The notes under the pieces: model-generated
The model's database searches: none
Told to the model about the DNA's origin: nothing
The model's input: only the letters and a program-made list of their open reading frames with translations
Source of the DNA: Posidoniimonas corsicana
GTDB taxonomy: Bacteria; Planctomycetota; Planctomycetia; Pirellulales; Lacipirellulaceae
Assembly: GCF_007859765.1 (NCBI RefSeq)
Contig: NZ_SIHJ01000005.1
Coordinates: forward strand, 346,588 to 410,587
DNA: 64,000 nucleotides
Direction of reading: 5' to 3'
In this document: one piece after another, positions 19,487 through 27,800 of the stretch
Position numbering within the stretch: position 1 is the stretch's first letter
How the letters are laid out: each line of letters opens with the position of its first letter
Position numbers and translations under genes: made by a program

Positions 19487-21367
19487 ATGACGAGGGTTTG
19501 GTCGGTGTTCAGCGTGGTGTTCGCCGGCGCGGCGTTATGCGCCGCTGCGGACGCGTTCGAGGCTCGGGTGTCGTCGCCGGACGGGTCGGTGAGCGTCCGG
19601 TTCTCGCTCGGCAAGGACGGGCGCCCGGCCTACTCGGTCGCCGCGGACGGGCGGCCGCTGGTGCTCCCTTCGCGGCTGGGGTTCCAGCCCAACCTGCTGG
19701 ACGGGTTCACGCGGGTGGGAGACTCCCGCTGCTCGGTGCGGGAGTCCTGGGAGTTCCAGTTCGGCGAGCGGCGCGACATCCCCGACGCGTACGAGGGGCT
19801 GACGGTCGAGCTCCGGCACGAGTCCGGCGCCAGGCTGAACGTGGAGCTCCGCGCCTACGACGAGGGCGCCGCGGTCCGCTACCTCTTCCCCGTCGAGCAG
19901 CCTGACGGCGTCGAGCTCCGGTTCGACGGCGAGCACACCGAGTTCCGCCTGCCCGCGGGCGCGGAGGCCTACGAGGAGCACGGCACCGAAGGGCCGTACC
20001 GGCTGACGCCGGTGTCGGCGATCGCGCCGTACTGCGAGCGGCCGCTGACGGTCGCGCTCCCGGGGGGCGGGTACGCGGCGGTTTGCGAGGCCGGCAACAC
20101 CGACTACGCCCGGATGATGCTGTCGCCGCTCGCGGGAGTCGAGGGCGCGCTGGTCAGCGCCCTCGGCGGCGCGACCACCAACACCGAGGCCGAGAACCAG
20201 CGGCACGACCCTTCGGTCACGATGCGGCCCGGTCAGGCGACGCCCTGGCGGGTGCTCCTGGTGGGCAAGACGCCGGGCGAACTCCTCGAGAACAACTACC
20301 TGCTGCTCAACCTCAGCCCCCCCAGCCGGCTGTCGGACACGTCGTGGATCAAACCGGGCAAGGTGATGCGGGCGGGCCTCACCTCGGACAGCGGAAAGCA
20401 GGTGATCGACTTCGCCAAGACCGCCGGCCTGGACTACGTGCACTTCGACGCGGGCTGGTACGGGCCAGAGCGGGCCCGCAGCTCGGACGCGACCAGGGTC
20501 GCGCCCGACCGCGCCAGCGAGCTCGACCTTCGCGAGGTCGTCCAGTACGGCGCCGACCGCGGCGTGGGAGTGCTGGTGTACGTTAACCAGGTTGCGTTGA
20601 AGCGACAATTAGACGACATCCTCCCGCTGTACCAGGATTGGGGGCTCAAGGGGATCAAGTACGGGTTCGTCCCCGTGGGGCCGCAGGCGGAGACCCGGTG
20701 GTTGACCGAGTCGTTCGCGCAGGCGGCGGAGCACAGGCTGATGATCAACGTGCACGACGGCTTCCGCGCGAACGGGATCACCCGTACTTACCCGAACCTG
20801 ATGACCGTCGAGGGCATCCGGGGCAACGAGCGGATGCCGACCGCGGAGCACAACTGCACGCTGCCCTTCACCCGCTACCTGTGCGGCGTCGGCGACTACA
20901 CGGTCTGCTACTACAACAACCGCATCAAGACGACGCACGCACACGAGCTGGCGATGGCCGTGGTTTCGTTCAGCCCGCTGCAGTGGATCTTCTGGTACGA
21001 CTCGCCGGGCCACTACCGTGGAGAGCCTGAGGTTGAGTTCTTCCGTGAGGTCCCGACCGTCTGGGACGAGACCCGTGTCCTGGAGGGGGAGATCGGCGCC
21101 TACGCCACCATCGCCCGGCGGAGCGGCAAGCAGTGGTTCGTCGGTATGATCAACGCCAACCAGCCCCGCAACGCTTCGCTGCCGCTGGACTTCCTGCCGC
21201 CAGGGGCGAAGTTCGACGCCACGCTCTACTACGACGACCCCGACGCCCCCACCAGGACACACGTCGGTCTGCGTCGGCAGCAGGTTACCGCCGGCTCCAC
21301 GATTGACGTCGAACTCCCCGTCGCCGGTGGGGCCGCGCTCTGGATCCGGCCCACGGCCGGGCAGTAG
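19487..21367 (+). CDS. Secreted GH97 glycoside hydrolase
   Basis: 626 residues. ATG at 19487 is preferred over a TTG at 19457 because a clean signal peptide follows (MTRVWSVFSVVFAGAALCAAADA). The N-terminal beta-sandwich (about 25-270) is followed by a TIM barrel with family motifs YVHFDAGWYGPE, MINVHDGFRANGITRTYPN, EGIRGNERMP and FTRYLCGVGDYT, then a small C-terminal beta domain ending GGAALWIRP. GH97 enzymes are calcium-dependent alpha-glucosidases or alpha-galactosidases. Where retaining members have a KxDF nucleophile, this protein reads KYGF, so I infer an inverting type. It is divergent from the GH116 gene. Confidence 0.9.
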   Translation: MTRVWSVFSVVFAGAALCAAADAFEARVSSPDGSVSVRFSLGKDGRPAYSVAADGRPLVLPSRLGFQPNLLDGFTRVGDSRCSVRESWEFQFGERRDIPDAYEGLTVELRHESGARLNVELRAYDEGAAVRYLFPVEQPDGVELRFDGEHTEFRLPAGAEAYEEHGTEGPYRLTPVSAIAPYCERPLTVALPGGGYAAVCEAGNTDYARMMLSPLAGVEGALVSALGGATTNTEAENQRHDPSVTMRPGQATPWRVLLVGKTPGELLENNYLLLNLSPPSRLSDTSWIKPGKVMRAGLTSDSGKQVIDFAKTAGLDYVHFDAGWYGPERARSSDATRVAPDRASELDLREVVQYGADRGVGVLVYVNQVALKRQLDDILPLYQDWGLKGIKYGFVPVGPQAETRWLTESFAQAAEHRLMINVHDGFRANGITRTYPNLMTVEGIRGNERMPTAEHNCTLPFTRYLCGVGDYTVCYYNNRIKTTHAHELAMAVVSFSPLQWIFWYDSPGHYRGEPEVEFFREVPTVWDETRVLEGEIGAYATIARRSGKQWFVGMINANQPRNASLPLDFLPPGAKFDATLYYDDPDAPTRTHVGLRRQQVTAGSTIDVELPVAGGAALWIRPTAGQ

Positions 21368-21451
21368 GCGGCGCGCAAGCGGTTTCCACCTCAGGCTTAG
21401 CTGGTCCGTGCGGACCGACCTTGTGCTATCAGTCAATCAAGGCATGACAAG

Positions 21452-21739
21452 TCACACCCCCTCCACGATCAGGCCGCGGTACACAGCGCCGCGGAAGCGG
21501 TGCCGAGCCGCCTCCTGGTAAGCGGGGCTGTCGTACCAGTCGCGTGCCTCCTCCAGGCTAGGAAACTCGGCGACGACAACGCCCTCGACGTCCGGCCCCT
21601 CGAGCGTCACGTGGCGGCCGTACGCGGCCAGCGGCTTGATCGGCTGGCCCTCCATCGCGGCGGGCGCCTTCCGCCAGTACGTTTCCAGCTCCGACTGGTC
21701 TAGCGTCTTCTCACGAATGAACACGATGTAAGCGGGCAT
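21452..21739 (-). CDS. DUF1330-family protein
   Basis: 95 residues, ATG at 21739. It is a small ferredoxin-like alpha+beta fold of the DUF1330 family: starts PAYIVFIREK, then YGRHVTLEG, VVVAEFPSLEEARDWYDSPAYQEA and a C-terminal RGLIVEG. The length is typical. No enzymatic role is established for the family. It follows the SDR gene by 43 bases on the same strand and is probably co-transcribed with it. Confidence 0.9.
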   Translation of the reverse strand: MPAYIVFIREKTLDQSELETYWRKAPAAMEGQPIKPLAAYGRHVTLEGPDVEGVVVAEFPSLEEARDWYDSPAYQEAARHRFRGAVYRGLIVEGV

Positions 21740-21782
21740 GATCGCTCCCTTGAGGTGTTGGAGTTTCCGTTAGAGTCGCCGA

Positions 21783-22538
21783 CTACCGCAGGCCGCCCGA
21801 CGCCAGGATCACCTCGCCCGTGACCCAGCCGGAGTCGTCGGACGCCAGGAAGGCGACCACCTTGGCGATATCCAGCGGCGTCCCGATGCGGCCGAGCGGG
21901 GTTAAGGCGACCAGCTGCTGTTCGAACTCGCTGCCGGCGCCGTACAACCCCGCCGACTTGGTCCCCTCGCTCAGCGTAGCGCCCGGGTTCACCGAGTTGA
22001 CCCGGATCCCGCGGGGGGCCAGCTCTTTGGCGAGCACCCTGGTCGCGGCGTCGAGGGCGCTCTTGCTACCCGCGTAGATCGCGTAGCCGGGCGGGCACAT
22101 CTGCGACGCGCCCGAGCCGATGTTGATGATGCTGCCGCCGGCGGCGCCGAAGTAGTCCAGCGACGCTCGGATCACCGCCAGTGGGCCGAGCACGTTGGTG
22201 TTGAACTCGCGGTGGAACTCGTCCTCGGTGAACTCTTCGATCCTCATCGGTCGGTAGACGCCCGCGTTGTTCACCACGGTGTCGAGCGGGCCGAAGGAAT
22301 CCGCGACCTCCTTCATAAGCCGCTCGACATCGTCCGACCTGGAAACGTCGCCTTGGATCGCCACGGCGCGCCCGTCGGCCTCGACGATTTCTTTCACCAC
22401 GGCTTCCGCGCCCGTTCGATCCGCTCGGAAGTTGACGGCGACCGCCGCCCCGTCCGACGCCAGGCGTTTCGCGATTGCTGCCCCGATCCCCTTCGATGCG
22501 CCGGTAACGAGGGCTACCCGGCCGCTCAGCTGCGACAT
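21783..22538 (-). CDS. SDR-family oxidoreductase (FabG-like)
   Basis: 251 residues, ATG at 22538 with AAGGA about 9 bases upstream. The classical short-chain dehydrogenase layout is complete. TGASKGIG forms the cofactor loop near residues 13-20, NNAGVYRP follows, then the catalytic Ser in [16 protein letters not shown] with the Tyr-x3-Lys pair, and a C-terminal [15 protein letters not shown]. The loop with Asn-Phe-Arg after the second strand suggests NADPH. Substrate unknown. It lies downstream of an ECF sigma gene and upstream of DUF1330. A longer in-frame extension to 23270 overlaps the sigma gene and is rejected. Confidence 0.93.
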   Translation of the reverse strand: MSQLSGRVALVTGASKGIGAAIAKRLASDGAAVAVNFRADRTGAEAVVKEIVEADGRAVAIQGDVSRSDDVERLMKEVADSFGPLDTVVNNAGVYRPMRIEEFTEDEFHREFNTNVLGPLAVIRASLDYFGAAGGSIINIGSGASQMCPPGYAIYAGSKSALDAATRVLAKELAPRGIRVNSVNPGATLSEGTKSAGLYGAGSEFEQQLVALTPLGRIGTPLDIAKVVAFLASDDSGWVTGEVILASGGLR

Positions 22539-22627
22539 GGTTCGTGTCCTTAGTGCCAAGGAGTATTCATCTCTCAATGGCATAGACACGCCCCGGCGCC
22601 GACTGTGACAGACGCCGCGCAAAGAAA

Positions 22628-23512
22628 TCAGTCTAAGTCGAGTGTCGCGCGAACCTCCGGCAGATCGAGAACCCGCCGGAGCCAGCCGGCCTGCTGCGTG
22701 GGCTCGAGGAACGGGTGGTCGCGGTAGATGGCGGCGAACGACCGATCGGCGACTCCGTCGATCTCGCGGGCGGTCCCCGCCGCGGCGTCCCGGACACGCC
22801 GCACGAGCGGCGCGGCGAACAGCAGGTGGTGAGGGTCGACGTGGCCCGCCTCGATGAAGCCCCGCGTCTTCTTGGGGCAGCGGCAGGGGTTGCTTGCGTT
22901 CACCAGCCCGCACTGGTGGTTCATGAACTGGTAGAGGTCCCGGCGCGCCCGGGCCAGGCACTGACGGAAATTGGCGGGCGTCATCTCCATGACTTCGCCG
23001 CCAACGGCGTCGGTGGCGCCGATGACTTCGCCGAGCGTGAAGATCAGCCGCTGCCGCCGGTCCAGGCAGAGCAGCATCCCCGTGGTGCAGGCGACCTTGG
23101 TTTCTTCGACCAGGAGCGGCACGTCCACCGGCACACTCTGGGGATCGGGCAGGTCGAGGTCGGGGACGCCGTTGATGGCGTCCGCGTACTCGGAGAACGT
23201 GGTCGGCGTCTTCTCGGCGCCGCGGCGTTTCATGTTGAGCACGTGGTTCGCTGTGATGCGGTAGAGCCACGTGCGGAACTTGCTGTCGCTGCGGAACGTG
23301 CTGAGCCGGGTGACGACCTTGATCAGCACTTCCTGTGTCACCTCCTCGGCGTCCTGCGGGTAGAACACCATGCGGACGGCGATGTTGTAGACCCAGGCCT
23401 GATGCCGCAGCACCAGCCTTTCGAGGGCGTCGCGGTCGCCGCTGCTGGCCAAGCGGACCAGCTCGACATCGTCCGCGTCATCGTCCGAGGCCTCAGCAAA
23501 AGGATTCGGCAT
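22628..23512 (-). CDS. ECF-type RNA polymerase sigma factor with Cys-rich C-terminal extension
   Basis: 294 residues, ATG at 23512. Region sigma2 lies near residues 30-100 ([46 protein letters not shown]). Region sigma4 lies near 150-200 ([36 protein letters not shown]). The C-terminal extension of about 90 residues holds a Cys pattern C-x9-C-x-C ([12 protein letters not shown]) followed by [10 protein letters not shown], a feature of one ECF subgroup. It may control its own activity in place of an anti-sigma factor, and no anti-sigma gene is adjacent. The SDR and DUF1330 genes follow and may be its targets. Confidence 0.92.
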   Translation of the reverse strand: MPNPFAEASDDDADDVELVRLASSGDRDALERLVLRHQAWVYNIAVRMVFYPQDAEEVTQEVLIKVVTRLSTFRSDSKFRTWLYRITANHVLNMKRRGAEKTPTTFSEYADAINGVPDLDLPDPQSVPVDVPLLVEETKVACTTGMLLCLDRRQRLIFTLGEVIGATDAVGGEVMEMTPANFRQCLARARRDLYQFMNHQCGLVNASNPCRCPKKTRGFIEAGHVDPHHLLFAAPLVRRVRDAAAGTAREIDGVADRSFAAIYRDHPFLEPTQQAGWLRRVLDLPEVRATLDLD

Positions 23513-23680
23513 GATCGTCCTCCTGGGTGTCCGGGCTGGTCATTCTAGGCGATTGCAGATCGCCCCACTCACTTAGACACCTTCCCGGAGGGGTTGTGAC
23601 AGAACGACCAAGTTTTCTTGTGGACGGCGAGAGTCGAATCGTTTCGTGGGAGCCATTGCCTGGTCGGCGTTCGTGCTACC

Positions 23681-23716
23681 GCGGCCGACGCGGCTGTGAT
23701 AGCATACGCGCCAGAC
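23681..23716 (+). repeat. 36-bp near-repeat, copy 2
   Basis: Matches 15661-15696 at 31 of 36 positions. It lies 72 bases upstream of the HdeD-like gene and includes TAGCAT, which could serve as a -10 box here. The copy at 15661 has no gene starting downstream of it. Confidence 0.4.
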
Positions 23717-23787
23717 CGATCCGAGCCCGCTCTGGACGCTCGGTAATCGGCGCCCGTCCCCATCACTTGAAAGGCTCGGTTAACACG

Positions 23788-24420
23788 ATGTCCACCGACG
23801 CAACCACCCCCGCAGATCCAGCCGGTGGCCCCACTGGAGGCCCGATCTCGAAACGCGAGGTGCTGACCGCCATCTCAAGCGTGTGGTGGCTGGTGCTGCT
23901 GCGGGGCGTGCTGCTGATCGTGCTGGGCGGCTACGCGCTGTTCACGCCGGGCCTAACGCTGACCGCCTACAGTTGGGTGCTGGGCGTGTTCCTGCTGGCC
24001 GACGGCGTGCTGGCGCTGATCGCGGGTGTGATGGGCTGGACCGAGTCCCGCGGCTGGACGCTGCTGCGGGGCGTGTTGAGCCTGGTGGCCGGCCTGATCA
24101 TTGTCGCCCACCCGGCGTTGTTCGGCGTGGTCGCGGTGTTGATCCTGGCGACGATCATCGGCCTTCAGCTGCTCATCGGCGGCGTGCTGGAGATCTACGT
24201 AGCGATCAAGCAGCGCAAGGAGATCGAGGGCGAGGGCTGGATGATCCTAGCCGGCGTGCTGTCGATCATCTTCGGCCTGCTGGTGATCGCCGCCCCGTTG
24301 GTCGCCGGCAAGACGATGATCCAGGTGCTGGGCGTGTTCGCGATGATCTTCGGCGTGTCGCTGTGCGTGACCTCGTTCCGGCTGAAGGGCCTGGGCAGCC
24401 GGCTGACGGACGACGCATGA
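23788..24420 (+). CDS. HdeD-family (DUF308) membrane protein
   Basis: 210 residues, ATG at 23788. After a hydrophilic start of about 25 residues come six membrane helices in three pairs, with the family pattern WWLVLLRGVLLIVLGGYALFTPG and its repeats (LLRGVLSLVAGLIIVAHP, LAGVLSIIFGLLVIAAP). HdeD is linked in enterobacteria to acid resistance; in planctomycetes its role is unknown. The stop overlaps the next start in an ATGA arrangement, so translation of the two is probably coupled. Confidence 0.9.
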   Translation: MSTDATTPADPAGGPTGGPISKREVLTAISSVWWLVLLRGVLLIVLGGYALFTPGLTLTAYSWVLGVFLLADGVLALIAGVMGWTESRGWTLLRGVLSLVAGLIIVAHPALFGVVAVLILATIIGLQLLIGGVLEIYVAIKQRKEIEGEGWMILAGVLSIIFGLLVIAAPLVAGKTMIQVLGVFAMIFGVSLCVTSFRLKGLGSRLTDDA

Positions 24421-24881
24421 GCACGCGCTCGTGGGGCCACGGCGGCCTGCCGCTCGCTGCGCTCTTGGCGGTTGGTTGTTGGTCGAACGCCCCACCGCAG
24501 GCGCCCGCTACCCAGCAGGGCGGACCGCTGACGCAGCTTGGCTCGCTGACATCGGTGGACGGCGCATGGACGGTCACCGCCGAGCGCAGCTCGTCGAGCC
24601 TCGTGGACTTCACGATCGCCGATTCCGCCACGGGCGCCGAGTACGCTGCCGGCGGCGGCTTCAGCGACGCGCAGCGGTGGTTCCTGTTCTGGGACGCGCA
24701 GAACCGGCTGTGGTCCTACAACAGCGACGTCGGGCCGCTTGGCGTCTGGACCCATAACGGCGCGTCAGCCTTCACGTTCCAGCCTGTTCGGGCGGGCGGC
24801 CCGCTGGCCGCGGCGATACCGCCCGAAGTCGCCGCTGCGCTCCCCAGCAGCGTGCTGCAGAGCCTGCGGAGCGCACCCTAG
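24417..24881 (+). CDS. Small lipoprotein coupled to the HdeD-like gene
   Basis: 154 residues, ATG at 24417 overlapping the previous stop by 4 bases. The leader LPLAALLAVGC is a lipobox, so the mature protein should be lipid-anchored at Cys. The rest is a soluble periplasmic domain with repeated Trp residues (DGAWTVTAER, QRWFLFWDAQNRLWSYNSDVG) and no family I know. Its stop (24879-24881) overlaps the stop of the convergent CotH protein in the palindrome CTAG. The pairing with HdeD suggests an envelope role, but only by position. Confidence 0.8.
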   Translation: MSTRSWGHGGLPLAALLAVGCWSNAPPQAPATQQGGPLTQLGSLTSVDGAWTVTAERSSSSLVDFTIADSATGAEYAAGGGFSDAQRWFLFWDAQNRLWSYNSDVGPLGVWTHNGASAFTFQPVRAGGPLAAAIPPEVAAALPSSVLQSLRSAP

Positions 24882-27800
24882 ACGCGGTCGCTGGCGACGG
24901 TCCGTTGCACCGAGGCCGAGGCGGACTCGGACGGCTCCTCGCCGGACGATCCGTCAGCGGTCGCGACGGAGACTTCCTCCTCCTCGGAGGCCGCAGCCGC
25001 GGGGCCTTCGTACAGCAACAGCAGCCCATCGTCCACCGCTGCCGCTGCGGCCGCGTCGGCGAGTGGCTCGGGCTGGTCGTCGCTGCTATCGGGGGGAGTG
25101 AGCAGCGCGAAGGCGGCCTGCAGCGGGTCGATACCTTCGTCGGCGTCCGTCGACTCAGTGGCGGCGACTGTTGGCGCCGCCTGCGTCGCTTCCGGCGCAG
25201 GCGCTGCGGGGGCAGGGGCCGGCGCCAGGCTGCCGTAGAGCGTGGTGTTGTCGCCCAGGTGGTCGCGCCAGACGCTGTAGTCGGCGGCGTCCACTACGCC
25301 GTCGCGGTTGCCGTCGGCGCCGTAGCCGGGGGCTTCCACGCCCGTGCCGTACGCGCTCCGCCAGGCCTGGTAGTCGGCCTGATCGACCACGCCGCTGGCG
25401 TCGTAGTCGCCGGGGATGGCGAGGCCGGCCGAGCCGGGCGAGCCCATCACGTACAGGCTCGCCCGCCAGTTGGCCGGGTCGTTGGGGTCGCCCAGCGGGT
25501 CGATGATCTCGAGCGAGGGGCCGTCGCCGTCGGGCGTGGTGGGCCAGGGCGGGTCGTCCGTGTACGTGACGCTGTGGATGACCTGCCCGGTCGGTCCGAG
25601 CAGGCTGACGGTCTCGCCGCCGTTGCTGAGATTCGAGTCGGCGTACCCGGTCGGCGCCAGGTAGATCTCCTCACCGTACACCTGCTGGAACACCTCCGTG
25701 TTGCGGGCCACGACGATGTACTCGCCGGGCGCGAGGGTCAGCCCATCGGCGAACACGTAGGGCGTCGAGGCGAAGTCCGCGATCTGCATCCCCGACAGGT
25801 CGACCGTCACGTCGCCCGTGTTGAGGATCTCGAGGAATTCTTGATCGTCCTCGTCGACGAGCGACGGGTTGAGCGGGTGGTAGTGCAGCTCGGTGATGGC
25901 GAGCGACGGCGGGTCGGTCGGGGCGGCGGCCACAAACTCGACCGGGTCCGACCAGTGGCTCCAGCGGCCGGTGTCGTCCTGCATGCGGACGCGGGCGCGG
26001 TAGGTCTCGCCCGGCGTGACGGCCGAGGCGGGGACGTCCGTCGTGGCGTTGAACTCCGTCAGCGCGCCGGAGTCCCAGCTGGAGGTCCACTCGTCCAGGA
26101 ACGCGGTCGACGGGTCCGCGCCGGCCGAGACGGGCGTCACCTGCGACACCCGCCACTGCACCGCGCCGAAAGTGCCGGCGCCCTGCGGGTCGTTGAACGC
26201 GGTGGTCTGGAAGGTCAGCTCGTTGGCCGCCATGCCGGGGTCGCCCACGTAGGAGAGCGAGGGCGTGAAGGGGACCAGGGCCTCCTCGCCGGAGGCCGCC
26301 AGCACGTTGTCCAGGTAGGCGGCGCGGCCGCCGGGGCCGACAAAGCCGGTGCCACTGCCGCCGTGCGGCCAGTTGCCGCCGACAAACGCGAAGTCGAGCA
26401 TGTTGCCGATGAGCGCCTCGATCGACACGGCGCCGGGGCCGGTGAGGCCGTCGTAGTTGCCGGCGTCGTCGGGCGCGCCCTGCCAGCGGGCGCGGTCGGC
26501 GGCCTCCAGCGGCTGGATGGTCGCCGCCAGCTCGCGGATCATGCCCTCGATCTGGTCGGGCTGCCAGATCAGGTCACGCAGCTCGCGGAGGGTGTTGTAG
26601 TAGCCGGGCTTGAGCAGGCTGTCGGCGTAGGCGGAGTCGAAGTTGTCGAACAACGCCTCGTAGACGATGTCCTCGCCCTCGTTCCAGCTGGGGCCCCAGC
26701 TGGCGTCGGTGTCCCAGAGCAGCAGCCACAGCTTGCCGAGGTTGTCGTTCTCGGCGGCGTAGTCGGGCTCGAAGTAGTAGGCGGCGTTCTTGTTGGCGGT
26801 GGGCCAGTAGTCGTAGTGGCGGACCGCCTCGGCGATGGCGTGGTAGACGAAGTACTGCTCGAGGTTGACGCGGTGCTCCAGGTCGTCGCTGGCGCGGCCC
26901 ATCACGTACTCGACGTAGTCGTGGTCCGACCCGTCCGACACGGCGTAGGGCGCCTGGTAGTCCAGCTGCCGCAACGCGTCCTGGGTCTGGTTGTTGAGCT
27001 TGTAGAGGTTGCCCTCCTCCAGGCCGTGGGCGTCGAGGAACCGCTTGTCGTAGTCCTCCAGCGCGAAATTGACGCCCCAGAAGTCGCCGTCCCACTGGTT
27101 GGGCGCCTCGGCGGCGTCGTCGATCACGCGGAACTGGAACCAGTGCGTGTCGAGCGCCGGCAGCCCCATCATGTTCGACAGCTGCATCGTGATCGCCTCG
27201 TTGAGGGCGTACGTCAGCGTCTGGTGGTTGTCGAAGCCCTTGCCGGTGGTGAGGGTCTTCCACTGCTCGGGGTAGGGCTCGCCGTCCTGGTCGAGGGGCT
27301 CGAACCAGGCGCCGTCGTTGAAGCGGAACCGCATGCTCCGCTTGCCCTCGCCGTAGTAGCGGCCGTTGGCGCCGCGGGGGCGGTACTGGATGTTGTCGTA
27401 GACCTCGCCGTTGTAGACGATCGTGCCGCCCCAGTTGTACGCCGAGCGGGCCTCGGTGCCCTGCGGGATCTGGTCGGCCGGGTCGTAGGCGATCGCCTCC
27501 TGCATGTCCTCGGCGCGGGTCAGCAGGTGGTACACCGGCAGCGAGGCCAACGCCTCGGCGTCGGCGACCACCTGGCCCGAGTTGTTGAGGTACTCGGGCA
27601 GGCCGTCGTAGACGAAGTACGCGAAGTTGAGCGACGGGTCGTCCGCGTAGGGCGCGACCGCGGCGGCGCCGAGCGTGTCCTCCACCGCCACCCGGTACCG
27701 CACCAGCGTGCGGTGCGCCTGGGCCGGGATCGACGCGGAGTACACGCCGTCGCCGGCCGTCTGGTCGGCGCCTGTGCCGTCGTCGACCATGGTGACCGTG

